Shown here: positions 7,595 through 16,482 of the stretch, piece after piece | Layout of the letters: each line of letters opens with the position of its first letter | How positions within the stretch are numbered: position 1 is the first letter of the stretch | Position numbers and translations under genes: made by a program | Assembly (NCBI GenBank): GCA_047633175.1 | Contig: JBLIEQ010000015.1 | Location: 34,734 to 98,733 of the forward strand | Source of the DNA: Motiliproteus sp047633175 | GTDB taxonomy: Bacteria > Pseudomonadota > Gammaproteobacteria > Pseudomonadales > Balneatricaceae | DNA: 64,000 bases | Reading direction: 5' to 3' | The notes under the pieces: generated by a model | The model's input: only the letters and a program-made list of their open reading frames with translations | Database searches by the model: none | Told to the model about the DNA's origin: nothing

Positions 7595-10024
7595 ATGGAT
7601 CTTGATAATTCGTCAGAAAGCTCCACCTCTCTAGAACTACCATTGCTACCGTTGCGCGATGTCGTGGTTTACCCCTATATGGTTATTCCGCTGTTCGTCG
7701 GGCGTGAAAAATCGATCCAGGCGCTGGAACTGGCGATGGAGGGTGGCAAACAGATTCTGTTGGTGGCGCAAAAACATGCCTCAGTCGATGAGCCGGCCGC
7801 TAAAGATATGTATTCCGTAGCGACAGTCGCTAATATTTTACAGTTGCTGAAGTTGCCCGATGGTACGGTCAAGGTGTTGGTCGAGGGTGCGGAGCGTGCC
7901 AAGATAGAGACGGTAACGGACACCGATAAGGGCTGGATGGCAAGCTATAGCGTTCTGCCTGTCACGGAGCTGGGTGAGGAGGGCGAGGTCTTTGTCCGCA
8001 CGGTTCTCTCCCAGTTTGAGCAGTATGTACAGCTCAATAAAAAAATCCCCTCTGAAGTGTTAGCGTCTCTGGCGGCTATCGAGAATCCGCTGCGGTTGGG
8101 CGATACCATCGCCGCCCATATTACCGCCAAGCTGGACGAGAAGCAGAATCTGCTTGAGATGACGGATACCCGCGATCGACTCGAACGTCTGATGGCGTTG
8201 ATGGAGTCGGAAATCGACCTGGTCAATGTCGAGAAGCGCATCCGGGGTCGGGTCAAGAAGCAGATGGAGAAGAGTCAGCGCGAGTACTATCTCAACGAGC
8301 AGATGAAAGCGATTCAGAAAGAGATGGGCGATCTGGATGAGGGCGGTAGTCCCAATGAGATCGAACAGCTACGGCTGCGTATCGACGAAGTGGGGATGTC
8401 CAACGAAGCCAAGGAAAAGGCCGTTAATGAATTCAACAAGCTGAAAATGATGTCACCGATGTCGGCCGAAGCAACAGTGGTCCGCAGCTATATTGACTGG
8501 ATGGTCAGCCTGCCGTGGAATAAGCGCAGTAAGGTGCGTCATGATCTGGCTAAGGCCGAACTGGTCCTGGATGCGGATCACTACGGCCTGGAAGAGGTCA
8601 AGGAGCGGATCCTCGAGTTTCTGGCAGTCCAGCAGAGGGTTCGTAAACTCAAGGGTCCTGTGCTCTGTCTGGTGGGTCCTCCAGGGGTGGGTAAGACCTC
8701 GCTGGGGCAGTCCATCGCGCGTGCGACCAATCGTAAGTATGTACGCATGGCGCTGGGCGGTGTGCGTGATGAGGCCGAGATTCGCGGCCATCGGCGTACC
8801 TATATAGGCTCCATGCCGGGTAAGTTATTGCAGAAGATCGCTAAGGTCGGCGTTAAAAATCCGCTGTTCCTGCTCGATGAGATAGATAAGATGGGGATGG
8901 ATCAGCGCGGTGATCCGGCGTCGGCTCTGTTGGAAGTTCTAGATCCTGAACAAAATCATACCTTTAATGATCACTACCTCGAAGTTGATTATGACCTCTC
9001 GGATGTCATGTTTGTCTGTACCTCCAATTCGATGAATATTCCCGGTCCGCTTCTGGACCGGATGGAGATTATTCGTATTCCGGGTTATACCGAGGCTGAA
9101 AAGGTTAAAATTGCCGAACGTTATCTGATCCCCAAGCAGCTTAAAACCAATGGTCTTAAGCTGGATGAGGTCGTCATAACTGAGGGGTCAGTGCGCGATA
9201 TGATCCGCTACTACACCCGCGAAGCCGGGGTGCGGAATCTGGAACGCGAGATCGCCAAAGTGCTTCGTAAAGTAGTGAAAGAGAAGGCATTGAAGCAGAT
9301 TTCCGACGAAACGCGCGCTATCACAGTCGAGGTGTTGGAGCATTACAGCGGCGTACGTAAGTTCAGTTTCGGCGTGGCAGAAGAGAAAGATGAGGTCGGC
9401 CAAGTGACGGGCCTTGCCTGGACGCAGGTGGGGGGTGAGATCCTGACCCTTGAGGCTGCGGTTATGCCGGGGAAAGGGCGCCAGATCCATACCGGATCCC
9501 TGGGTGATGTTATGAAAGAGTCGATCCAGGCCGCACTGACCGTGGTTCGTAGCCGTGCAGAAGCGCTGGGTATCGAGGCAGACTTTCATGAAAAACATGA
9601 TATCCATATCCATGTTCCCGAGGGAGCGACGCCCAAAGATGGTCCCAGCGCCGGTATAGGGATGTGTACGGCACTGGTCTCCGCATTGACCAATATCCCG
9701 GTGCGTTCCGATGTTGCTATGACGGGTGAGATCACCCTTCGTGGTCAGGTATTGCCTATCGGCGGTCTTAAGGAAAAGCTTCTCGCGGCACATCGCAGCG
9801 GCATCAAGACAGTGATTATTCCTGATGAGAATCTGCGTGATTTAAAAGAGATTCCAGACAATATAAAACAAGAAGTTGAAATCAAGGCGGTAAAGTGGAT
9901 CGACGAAGTATTGGAGATCGCTCTGACAAGCCGGCCTAAGCCGCGCAAGACGCCATCGGAAAAGGAGCTCCCGGAAAAGAAAAAGACCACGGGGGGGGCT
10001 GGAGGTCAAATTAGTACCCATTAG
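7595..10024 (+). CDS. lon: ATP-dependent protease La (Lon)
   Basis: Cytoplasmic hexameric protease that degrades misfolded and regulatory proteins. The 809-residue chain has the N-terminal substrate domain, a coiled-coil region, and an AAA+ module with Walker A Gly-Pro-Pro-Gly-Val-Gly-Lys-Thr at 361-368. The serine/lysine protease domain has catalytic Ser685 (Lys-Asp-Gly-Pro-Ser-Ala-Gly) and Lys728 (Gly-Gly-Leu-Lys-Glu-Lys). That 43-residue spacing is the same as in E. coli Lon. The tail after about residue 780 is Lys/Pro/Glu-rich and longer than in E. coli. A sigma-32-type promoter lies upstream. hupB follows with its own promoter. Confidence 0.98.
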   Translation: MDLDNSSESSTSLELPLLPLRDVVVYPYMVIPLFVGREKSIQALELAMEGGKQILLVAQKHASVDEPAAKDMYSVATVANILQLLKLPDGTVKVLVEGAERAKIETVTDTDKGWMASYSVLPVTELGEEGEVFVRTVLSQFEQYVQLNKKIPSEVLASLAAIENPLRLGDTIAAHITAKLDEKQNLLEMTDTRDRLERLMALMESEIDLVNVEKRIRGRVKKQMEKSQREYYLNEQMKAIQKEMGDLDEGGSPNEIEQLRLRIDEVGMSNEAKEKAVNEFNKLKMMSPMSAEATVVRSYIDWMVSLPWNKRSKVRHDLAKAELVLDADHYGLEEVKERILEFLAVQQRVRKLKGPVLCLVGPPGVGKTSLGQSIARATNRKYVRMALGGVRDEAEIRGHRRTYIGSMPGKLLQKIAKVGVKNPLFLLDEIDKMGMDQRGDPASALLEVLDPEQNHTFNDHYLEVDYDLSDVMFVCTSNSMNIPGPLLDRMEIIRIPGYTEAEKVKIAERYLIPKQLKTNGLKLDEVVITEGSVRDMIRYYTREAGVRNLEREIAKVLRKVVKEKALKQISDETRAITVEVLEHYSGVRKFSFGVAEEKDEVGQVTGLAWTQVGGEILTLEAAVMPGKGRQIHTGSLGDVMKESIQAALTVVRSRAEALGIEADFHEKHDIHIHVPEGATPKDGPSAGIGMCTALVSALTNIPVRSDVAMTGEITLRGQVLPIGGLKEKLLAAHRSGIKTVIIPDENLRDLKEIPDNIKQEVEIKAVKWIDEVLEIALTSRPKPRKTPSEKELPEKKKTTGGAGGQISTH

Positions 10025-10057
10025 GCTGTAAGCCGCGTATATTCGTGGATGGGCTGC

Positions 10058-10087
10058 TTGACAGTGGTTTCAGCCAGTTGGTATAAA
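10058..10087 (+). promoter_or_regulatory. Sigma-70 promoter of hupB
   Basis: A perfect TTGACA (10058-10063), an 18-base spacer and TATAAA (10082-10087). The leader to the GTG start would be about 60 bases. Strong expression is expected for a nucleoid protein. Confidence 0.75.
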
Positions 10088-10156
10088 GTGCGTCGAGCAA
10101 ATTATGCTGGCATGGATAAAAAAACAAAAAAATATATTTTACAGAAGGGGATATGA

Positions 10157-10429
10157 GTGAATAAGTCTGAGTTGATTGATGCGATAGCTGCTTCTGCAGA
10201 TCTGTCTAAAGCATCTGCTGGTCGTGCCTTAGATGCGGCTCTTGAAGCGATCACAGGAGCATTGAAAGCTGACGACAGTGTTGCGCTGGTCGGTTTTGGT
10301 ACATTTTCTGTTAAGCAGCGTGCTGCGCGCACGGGTCGTAACCCGCAGACGGGTAATCCTATTCAGATTGCTGCTGCGACCGTACCGGCGTTTAAAGCGG
10401 GTAAGGCGTTAAAGGATGCTGTTAACTAA
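10157..10429 (+). CDS. hupB: DNA-binding protein HU-beta
   Basis: Small basic nucleoid protein that bends DNA without strong sequence preference. It has 90 residues, the normal HU length. The DNA-binding arm contains Arg-Thr-Gly-Arg-Asn-Pro-Gln-Thr-Gly, and the protein ends in the usual Phe-Lys-Ala-Gly-Lys-Ala-Leu-Lys segment. The start is GTG at 10157 with AGAAGGGG six bases upstream. An ATG four bases earlier (10153) is in another frame and stops after three codons, overlapping the true start. The lon-hupB-ppiD order is conserved. A strong promoter precedes and a terminator follows. Confidence 0.97.
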   Translation: MNKSELIDAIAASADLSKASAGRALDAALEAITGALKADDSVALVGFGTFSVKQRAARTGRNPQTGNPIQIAAATVPAFKAGKALKDAVN

Positions 10430-10556
10430 TTATTGAATTAGTGACCGTCTTGTTGGCTATGAAAATTTTTTTGGATCAGTAGTTTGACCGGTCGGATTAT
10501 CCACCCGTTAGACAGGGGGCTCAGTTTGGGTTCCGTCTGTTCCGCCAAGAACAAAG

Positions 10557-10583
10557 AGCGCATCAATGGATGCGCTTTTTTTT
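10557..10583 (+). terminator. Rho-independent terminator after hupB
   Basis: Perfect 8-base stem AGCGCATC/GATGCGCT with loop AATG, followed by a run of eight T (10576-10583). It separates hupB from ppiD. Confidence 0.9.
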
Positions 10584-10645
10584 AATCGCATAAATAGTCG
10601 CTTTAGTGAGACCACACTAGAGCGTTTTTCCAGGCAGAGGGCTGC

Positions 10646-12517
10646 ATGCTTCAAAATCTGAGAGAGAGTTCCCAGGGGATTATCGCTAAAACGATCGTCG
10701 GCTTTATCATCGTCACCTTCGCACTCTGGGGTGTTGACTCCCTGTTTGGCCTGGCATCGGCGCCAGGGGCACCGGTAACGGTCAATGATGTCGATATCAG
10801 TGAAGCCGAGATCCAGAACGGGATAGAGAGGCAGCGCCGGCAGTTGATCAATCAGATGGGGGCGGATGTCGATCCCTCGATGCTGGAAGATAACCTGCTG
10901 CGAGGGATGGTTGTCGAAGGCCTGATAGAGCAGTCGTTGCTGTTGCAGTCTGCTGAGCAGCAGGGGCTTGCGGTCAGCACCCAGATGCTGGATCAGATTA
11001 TTCTCAAGACCCGTGAGTTTCAGGTCGAAGGTCAGTTTGATCGGAATCAGTTTAATGGGGTGCTGCGTAACGCGGGGCTGACACCGATGATGTATCGTGG
11101 CCTGTTACGCAAAGAGCTGCTCATGGAGCAGGTGCGCAGCGCTATCGCAGCGACCGCCTTTGTACTTCCTGCTGAGATTAAGGCGATCGCCGCGATCGAT
11201 CAGCAGACCCGGGATATACGCTTTCAGCTGATTCCATTGCAGCAGATGCTTGCGGGAGTAACGGTTAGCGAAGCCGAGATCCAGGACTACTACCAGGCGA
11301 ATCAGGCTGGCTTTATGTCTGAGGAGCGGCTGGCGCTCGATTATATCCAGATTAATCGCAGTGATCTGGCGGCGGATGTCGAGATCGATGCAGCCGAGTT
11401 GCAGACACAGTACCAGCAACTGGTTGCCGGGTTTGAAGGCCGGGATGCGCGGGATGCCGCACATATCCTGATCGCGCTCAGCGCAGAACGCGATGCAGAA
11501 CAAGCCAAAACAGAGGCTCAGGTGCTGCGTCAGAAGCTTAATGAAGGGGCGAATTTTGCTGATCTGGCCCAAGAGTATTCAGACGACGGCGGTTCTGCTG
11601 TCGAAGGTGGCTCGCTGGGACTGGTTGAGCAGGGCGTGATGGTTCCCGAGTTTGAGCAGGCGCTGTTTGCGCTACAGGTCGGTGAGGTGTCTGAGCCGGT
11701 AGAGACTGAGTTTGGTTATCATCTGATCAAGCTTAATCGCATCGATAAGAGCGCAGCGCCAGATTTTGACAGCGTGCGTGTCGAGCTTGAAACGGCTCAG
11801 CGTGAGCAGAAGTCTGAGGCACTCTTTGTGGAGTTGTCTGAGGCGCTGGCTGATCTGAGTTTTTCTGCATCGGATCTTCAGGAACCTTCCGAGCAGCTCG
11901 ACCTTCCTATCAGCCACACGGCCCTGATGGGGCGTGAGGGCGGTGAGGATGCATTCAGCGCCGATCCCCGAGTACTGAAGGCTGCCTTTGCGGAGGATGT
12001 GCTGAGCAATGGCCATAACTCTGAATTGATCGAGTTGAGTCGCGACCAGGTAGTGGTGATCCGCCTAAGGCAGCACCTGCCCGCGAGTGCTCAGAGCCTT
12101 GCCGAGGTCCGGGAGCAGATCTTGGGGCAGCTTAAGCAGCAGAAAGCGGAGCAGCAGGTGCAGGCGCGTGCAGAGATTCTTCTGGCCGAGGCTAAAGGGT
12201 TGAGTCAAGCGCAGCTTGAAGTGTCGCCCTGGCTGCAGCAGGACGGCGTATCCCGCTCTGATGCGGTACTTGACCCGCTTCAGATCCGGGCGCTGTTTAA
12301 AATGGTTAAACCGGCAGCGGGTCAACTGAGTTGGGCGCAGGTTACGCTATCCGATGGCAGCGCGGCGGTCATGGGTGTTACGGCGGTTTATCCAGGTGCC
12401 GAACTCGAGCCGCAGGCCTTACAGGCGATGACGGGCTATCTGGCCAACCGCAATGGCCAGTCCGATTATGTGTCGCTGAAGCTGAATCTGAAATCAAGCG
12501 CTGCCATTGTTCGTTAG
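10646..12517 (+). CDS. ppiD: Periplasmic folding chaperone PpiD (SurA-N/parvulin, membrane-anchored)
   Basis: Inner-membrane-anchored chaperone near the Sec translocon that handles emerging periplasmic proteins. Of 623 residues, a single transmembrane helix lies at about 16-34 (Val-Gly-Phe-Ile-Ile-Val-Thr-Phe-Ala-Leu-Trp-Gly), preceded by a short cytoplasmic end with Arg and Lys. A SurA-like N-terminal chaperone region follows. One parvulin-type domain occupies roughly 266-361, with the typical ...Ala-His-Ile-Leu-Ile... start and Gly-Tyr-His-Leu-Ile end. Length and gene position after hupB match PpiD of other gammaproteobacteria. A terminator at 12613 closes the unit. Confidence 0.95.
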   Translation: MLQNLRESSQGIIAKTIVGFIIVTFALWGVDSLFGLASAPGAPVTVNDVDISEAEIQNGIERQRRQLINQMGADVDPSMLEDNLLRGMVVEGLIEQSLLLQSAEQQGLAVSTQMLDQIILKTREFQVEGQFDRNQFNGVLRNAGLTPMMYRGLLRKELLMEQVRSAIAATAFVLPAEIKAIAAIDQQTRDIRFQLIPLQQMLAGVTVSEAEIQDYYQANQAGFMSEERLALDYIQINRSDLAADVEIDAAELQTQYQQLVAGFEGRDARDAAHILIALSAERDAEQAKTEAQVLRQKLNEGANFADLAQEYSDDGGSAVEGGSLGLVEQGVMVPEFEQALFALQVGEVSEPVETEFGYHLIKLNRIDKSAAPDFDSVRVELETAQREQKSEALFVELSEALADLSFSASDLQEPSEQLDLPISHTALMGREGGEDAFSADPRVLKAAFAEDVLSNGHNSELIELSRDQVVVIRLRQHLPASAQSLAEVREQILGQLKQQKAEQQVQARAEILLAEAKGLSQAQLEVSPWLQQDGVSRSDAVLDPLQIRALFKMVKPAAGQLSWAQVTLSDGSAAVMGVTAVYPGAELEPQALQAMTGYLANRNGQSDYVSLKLNLKSSAAIVR

Positions 12518-12612
12518 CTTTTAGCCGCTAAAAACAGCCGTTAATAACAGCCGCTAAAAACACGCGTTGATATCAGAATCCAGACGTCAGGTGTTGATCG
12601 TTAAGCACCCTA

Positions 12613-12636
12613 AGGGAGCCTCAGGGCTCCCTTTTT
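12613..12636 (+). terminator. Rho-independent terminator after ppiD
   Basis: Perfect 8-base stem agggagcc/ggctccct, loop tcag, then TTTTT. It ends the tig-to-ppiD block; ruvC begins 44 bases later. Confidence 0.88.
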
Positions 12637-12679
12637 GTACCAGAACACCGCTTTTTCCGTCGTTCAACCAGGTTTCATC

Positions 12680-13192
12680 ATGAGTTTGATATTAGGCATA
12701 GATCCTGGATCACGCATCACCGGTTTTGGGGTGATTAATCAGGTCGGATCACGGCATGAATATGTGACCAGCGGCTGTATCCGGATTAAAGGCGACCACC
12801 TGCCAGATCGCTTGAAACAGATCTACGAAGGGGTCGTCGAGGTTATCCGCCTGTATCTGCCGGAAGAGATGGCCATCGAGCAGGTCTTTATGGCAAAGAA
12901 CGCGGACTCGGCATTAAAGCTGGGTCAGGCCAGGGGCGCGGCGATAGTGGCGGGTGCGACCCAGGGCTTGGCGGTATCGGAATATGCTGCGCGAGCGGTC
13001 AAGCTGGCCGTCGTGGGTAAGGGCTCCGCCGAGAAAACGCAGGTACAGCATATGGTCAGTTCCATTCTCAAGCTGCCGGGGTTGCCGCAAGAGGATGCCG
13101 CCGATGCGTTGGCGATCGCCTTATGTCATGCCTATACCCGCCAGGGGCAGATACGCCTTGCCGCGGCAAGCCCCCGCGCGCGGATAACCTGA
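12680..13192 (+). CDS. ruvC: Holliday junction endonuclease RuvC
   Basis: Resolves four-way junctions by symmetric cutting, working with RuvAB. The ATG at 12680 gives 170 residues and the canonical N-terminus Met-Ser-Leu-Ile-Leu-Gly-Ile-Asp-Pro-Gly-Ser. A longer frame reaching back to a TTG at 12635 would begin inside the ppiD terminator and is rejected. Catalytic acids are visible: Asp8, the Glu of Met-Ala-Ile-Glu-Gln-Val, and the C-terminal Asp pair of Asp-Ala-Ala-Asp-Ala-Leu-Ala. It heads ruvC-ruvA-ruvB-ybgC. yebC, often just upstream in relatives, is not here; ppiD is. Confidence 0.96.
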   Translation: MSLILGIDPGSRITGFGVINQVGSRHEYVTSGCIRIKGDHLPDRLKQIYEGVVEVIRLYLPEEMAIEQVFMAKNADSALKLGQARGAAIVAGATQGLAVSEYAARAVKLAVVGKGSAEKTQVQHMVSSILKLPGLPQEDAADALAIALCHAYTRQGQIRLAAASPRARIT

Positions 13193-13231
13193 GCCCACTT
13201 CTTTGCCACCACTTTTTGTTAGGAGTTTCAG

Positions 13232-13843
13232 ATGATCGGTCGACTTAAGGGTGTGCTGGTAGAAAAACAGCCGCCATATCTGGTTATAGATGTGCAGGGC
13301 GTCGGCTACGAGGTCGAAGCACCCCTGAGCTCCATCTTTCATCTACCTGCAGTGGGTCAGTCGGTGGAACTGTATACCCATTTTGTCGTCCGTGAGGATG
13401 CGCAGCTCCTGTATGGCTTTACCACCAAGGAGGAGCGGGCGCTGTTTCGGGCCCTTATCAAGGTTAACGGGGTCGGCCCAAAGATGGGGATAGCCATACT
13501 CTCAGGGATTGGCGCCGATGACTTTGCCCGCTGTGTTAATCAGGATGACAGTGCCGCCCTGGTTAAAATTCCAGGGGTCGGTAAGAAAACGGCCGAGCGC
13601 CTGATCGTAGAGATGCGCGACAAGATGCGTGACTGGTTGCCGGCAGAGAGTGATTTTGCATTATCTTCCGCAGGGATGCAGCTCGACCCGGCGAACGACG
13701 CCTTGCAGGAAGCGGAGAGCGCTCTGATTTCGTTAGGCTATAAACCCGCTCAGGCCTCTAAAGCGGTGGCTCAGGCGCACAGGTTGCTGGGCGCTGGCAG
13801 TGCTGAGGAACTTATTCGTCAGTCACTCAAGAGTATGGTTTAA
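13232..13843 (+). CDS. ruvA: Holliday junction branch-migration protein RuvA
   Basis: Tetrameric DNA-binding subunit that clamps the Holliday junction and loads RuvB. It has 203 residues, matching the family. An OB-fold domain begins Met-Ile-Gly-Arg-Leu-Lys-Gly, two helix-hairpin-helix segments contain Val-Asn-Gly-Val-Gly-Pro-Lys and Ile-Pro-Gly-Val-Gly-Lys-Lys-Thr-Ala, and a C-terminal domain III contacts RuvB (Leu-Gly-Tyr-Lys-Pro). AGGAG lies eight bases ahead of the ATG. The gap to ruvC is 39 bases, consistent with one operon. Confidence 0.97.
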   Translation: MIGRLKGVLVEKQPPYLVIDVQGVGYEVEAPLSSIFHLPAVGQSVELYTHFVVREDAQLLYGFTTKEERALFRALIKVNGVGPKMGIAILSGIGADDFARCVNQDDSAALVKIPGVGKKTAERLIVEMRDKMRDWLPAESDFALSSAGMQLDPANDALQEAESALISLGYKPAQASKAVAQAHRLLGAGSAEELIRQSLKSMV

Positions 13844-13891
13844 GGCGGCGATAGCTTATCATTCGAGCCACTGCCCCCTGTTGAGACGCCA

Positions 13892-14914
13892 ATGATTGAA
13901 ACCGATAGGTTTATCGCTCCCGAACCCCGCTCCCGCACTGAAGAGGTACAGGATCGCGCGATTCGTCCCCGCTCGCTGGCCGACTATGTAGGGCAGCCGG
14001 TGGTGCGAGAGCAGATGGAGATCTTTATCCCCGCTGCCCGCAATCGTGGCGAACCGCTGGACCATACGCTTATCTTCGGCCCGCCCGGACTGGGTAAAAC
14101 CACGTTGGCACACATTATCGCCAATGAGATGGGGGTCTCGATGAAGTCGACCTCGGGTCCGGTGATGGAGAAAGCCGGTGATCTGGCGGCGATGCTGACC
14201 AATCTCGAACCGGGCGATGTACTCTTTATCGATGAGATACATCGTCTTAATCCGGCGGTAGAGGAGGTGCTCTATCCGGCGATGGAGGACTATCAGCTCG
14301 ATATCATGATCGGCGAGGGACCGGCCGCGCGATCGATCAAACTCGATCTGCCTCCCTTTACCCTGGTGGGAGCGACCACCCGGGCCGGCCTGCTGACCTC
14401 TCCGCTGCGTGACCGCTTTGGTATCGTGCAGCGGCTGGAGTTTTACAGCGTCGAGGATCTGGTCACTATCGTAAGCCGTTCGGCAAGGTTGGTGGGGGTC
14501 GGCATCGATGAGGCGGGAGCCCGTGAGATCGCCCGACGTTCGCGGGGAACACCGCGGATCGCCAATAGATTGCTCCGTCGTACTCGGGACTATGCCGAGG
14601 TTAAGGGGGACGGGACCATCAACGGTGAGGTAGCCTGTCTGGCATTGAATATGCTCAATGTCGATAGCCATGGGTTCGATCATATGGACAGGCGTCTGCT
14701 ACTGGCGATGATCGAAAAATTCGACGGGGGTCCCGTGGGTATCGATAGTCTGGCGGCATCGATCAGCGAAGAGCGTGATACGATCGAGGATGTACTCGAA
14801 CCCTTCCTGATTCAGCAGGGTTATATTATGCGTACCTCCCGAGGGCGGGTGCTGACTAAGCTTGCTTATCAGCATTTTGGCATGGAGTCGCTGCATCGGA
14901 GTGACGATGACTGA
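13892..14914 (+). CDS. ruvB: Holliday junction branch-migration helicase RuvB
   Basis: AAA+ motor that pumps DNA through the RuvA-bound junction. 340 residues. Walker A Gly-Pro-Pro-Gly-Leu-Gly-Lys-Thr lies at 63-70 and Walker B as Leu-Phe-Ile-Asp-Glu-Ile-His. The sensor and arginine finger segment Gly-Ala-Thr-Thr-Arg-Ala-Gly-Leu-Leu and a C-terminal winged helix (Arg-Thr-Ser-Arg-Gly-Arg) are also present. Its last codons overlap the start of ybgC by 8 bases, suggesting translational coupling. Confidence 0.97.
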   Translation: MIETDRFIAPEPRSRTEEVQDRAIRPRSLADYVGQPVVREQMEIFIPAARNRGEPLDHTLIFGPPGLGKTTLAHIIANEMGVSMKSTSGPVMEKAGDLAAMLTNLEPGDVLFIDEIHRLNPAVEEVLYPAMEDYQLDIMIGEGPAARSIKLDLPPFTLVGATTRAGLLTSPLRDRFGIVQRLEFYSVEDLVTIVSRSARLVGVGIDEAGAREIARRSRGTPRIANRLLRRTRDYAEVKGDGTINGEVACLALNMLNVDSHGFDHMDRRLLLAMIEKFDGGPVGIDSLAASISEERDTIEDVLEPFLIQQGYIMRTSRGRVLTKLAYQHFGMESLHRSDDD

Positions 14915-15332
14915 TTCTGCGGCACATCGATGCAGTTTTCGGGTCTATATCGAAGATACAGACCTGGGTGGTATCGTCTATTACGTCAACTATCTGAAAT
15001 TTATGGAACGTGCCCGTACGGAGCTGTTACGATCACTGGGCTTTCAGCAGCACGAATTGCAGCAGCAGGGGTTGTTGTTTGTGGTTCAGAGTCTGAGCGC
15101 GCGTTACCGGCAGCCGGCGCGACTGGATGATGAGCTCAGTATTCACACCGCCATTAAAAAGCAGTCTGGCGCGAGTCTGGTTTTTGAGCAGCGGGTGCTG
15201 CGCGCCGATAGCGATGTCTTATTGTGTACCGCCGAGGTTAAAGTCGCCGCTGTTGATAGTGCCCGGCTCAAGCCTATAAAAATACCCGCACCCTTACGTC
15301 AGCAGCTGGACCGTTACAGCGTCCAGTCCTGA
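14907..15332 (+). CDS. ybgC: Acyl-CoA thioesterase YbgC (Tol-Pal associated)
   Basis: Hotdog-fold 4-hydroxybenzoyl-CoA-type thioesterase, commonly the first gene of the tol-pal cluster. The start at 14907 overlaps the ruvB stop by 8 bases and gives 141 residues. An upstream in-frame ATG at 14862 lies deep in ruvB and adds residues not found in the family. The active-site segment Glu-Asp-Thr-Asp-Leu-Gly-Gly lies at 16-22, followed by Val-Tyr-Tyr-Val-Asn-Tyr and Glu-Arg-Ala-Arg-Thr-Glu, the standard YbgC signature. tolQ follows after 38 bases. It links ruvB and tol genes as in Pseudomonas. Confidence 0.94.
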   Translation: MTDSAAHRCSFRVYIEDTDLGGIVYYVNYLKFMERARTELLRSLGFQQHELQQQGLLFVVQSLSARYRQPARLDDELSIHTAIKKQSGASLVFEQRVLRADSDVLLCTAEVKVAAVDSARLKPIKIPAPLRQQLDRYSVQS

Positions 15333-15370
15333 ATCCTAAACCCAGATAGATACGCCAATAAGGAGAATTT

Positions 15371-16054
15371 TTGGTGGTAGAGAAAATGTCGATGTGGAGC
15401 CTGGTGGTCAACGCCAGTCTGGTTGTTCAGCTGGTGATGCTGGTGTTATTAGTGGCGTCGATCCTGTCCTGGGTGGTGATCTTTCAGCGCCGCAGTTATC
15501 TCGCCACAGCACGGCGTACACTGCGGCAGTTCGAGGAGAAGTTTTGGTCTGGCATCGATCTGAGCGAACTGTTCCGTGATGTCAACAGCAATCCGAACCC
15601 TGAGAGTGCGCCGGAAAATATCTTTCGTGCCGGCATCAAGGAGTTTACCCGGCTGCGGCAGCAAAGCGATGCCGATCCTGATGCAGTCATGGAGGGTGTG
15701 GAGCGGGCGATGCGGGTGGCGCTGTCGCGCGAAGAGGAGAAGCTCGATGCGAATCTGCCCTTCCTGGCGACTGTCGGTTCGACCAGCCCCTATATAGGCT
15801 TGTTCGGTACCGTCTGGGGGATTATGAACTCATTCAGGGGGTTGGCTAATATGCATCAGGCGACCCTCGCCAGCGTCGCCCCGGGTATCTCCGAGGCCCT
15901 GATCGCCACGGCGATGGGGTTGTTTGCGGCCATCCCTGCGGTTATCGCCTATAACCGCTATGTCTCCCAGGTCGAGATCATCATGAACAGCTATACGACC
16001 TTCGCCGAGGAGTTTTCCAGTATTCTTCACCGCCGCGTACATGGTTCCAAGTGA
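15371..16054 (+). CDS. tolQ: Tol-Pal system protein TolQ
   Basis: Inner-membrane subunit that with TolR forms a proton-driven motor energising TolA, needed for outer-membrane constriction at division. About 227 residues and three transmembrane helices: near 15-35, and two in the second half around Gly-Leu-Phe-Gly-Thr-Val-Trp-Gly and Ala-Thr-Ala-Met-Gly-Leu-Phe-Ala-Ala-Ile-Pro-Ala. Both stretches are hallmarks of the TolQ/ExbB family. AGGAG at 15361-15365 supports initiation at TTG 15371 or at GTG 15374 one codon later; the ATG at 15386 is too far away. The exact start is therefore uncertain by a few codons. Confidence 0.94.
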   Translation: MVVEKMSMWSLVVNASLVVQLVMLVLLVASILSWVVIFQRRSYLATARRTLRQFEEKFWSGIDLSELFRDVNSNPNPESAPENIFRAGIKEFTRLRQQSDADPDAVMEGVERAMRVALSREEEKLDANLPFLATVGSTSPYIGLFGTVWGIMNSFRGLANMHQATLASVAPGISEALIATAMGLFAAIPAVIAYNRYVSQVEIIMNSYTTFAEEFSSILHRRVHGSK

Positions 16055-16064
16055 GGCCCAGGCA

Positions 16065-16481
16065 ATGATACGCAGAGCTAAACCCAAGCGTAAGCTCAAT
16101 GCCGAGATCAATGTCGTCCCCTATATCGATGTCGTTATGGTGCTGTTGATCGTCTTTATGATCACCGCGCCCATGCTGACTCAGGGCGTGGATGTGCAGT
16201 TGCCGAAAGTCGGTGCTGAACCGGTGGATAGCCGGGACCAGGAACCGTTAATCGTGTCTGTCGATGCCCAGGGCTTGTATTATGTCGATGTGGGTGGCGA
16301 TCCATTAACAGCTGTAACGCTCACGGTGGCCGTGGATAGGGTCGGTAAGATCCTCAGCAGCAACCCCAAGAAGATGATTCTGGTGCGCGGAGATCGCCGG
16401 GTTAGCTACGACAAGGTGATCGAGTTGATGGCGGCGTTACAGGGTGCCGGGGCTCCTAGTGTGGGCTTGGTTACCGAATAG
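16065..16481 (+). CDS. tolR: Tol-Pal system protein TolR
   Basis: Single-pass inner-membrane partner of TolQ (ExbD family). The ATG at 16065 gives 138 residues, close to the E. coli length, with GAGG about eight bases upstream. The alternative ATG at 16041 overlaps the end of tolQ and would add eight residues. The transmembrane segment carries the essential protonatable Asp22 in Pro-Tyr-Ile-Asp-Val-Val-Met. A periplasmic ferredoxin-like domain follows. It sits ten bases after tolQ and one base before tolA. Confidence 0.94.
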   Translation: MIRRAKPKRKLNAEINVVPYIDVVMVLLIVFMITAPMLTQGVDVQLPKVGAEPVDSRDQEPLIVSVDAQGLYYVDVGGDPLTAVTLTVAVDRVGKILSSNPKKMILVRGDRRVSYDKVIELMAALQGAGAPSVGLVTE

Positions 16482-16482
16482 C

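Noticed and set aside
12635..12679. Longer RuvC starting at TTG
   Set aside because: The extra codons overlap the ppiD terminator, and the family N-terminus matches the ATG at 12680.
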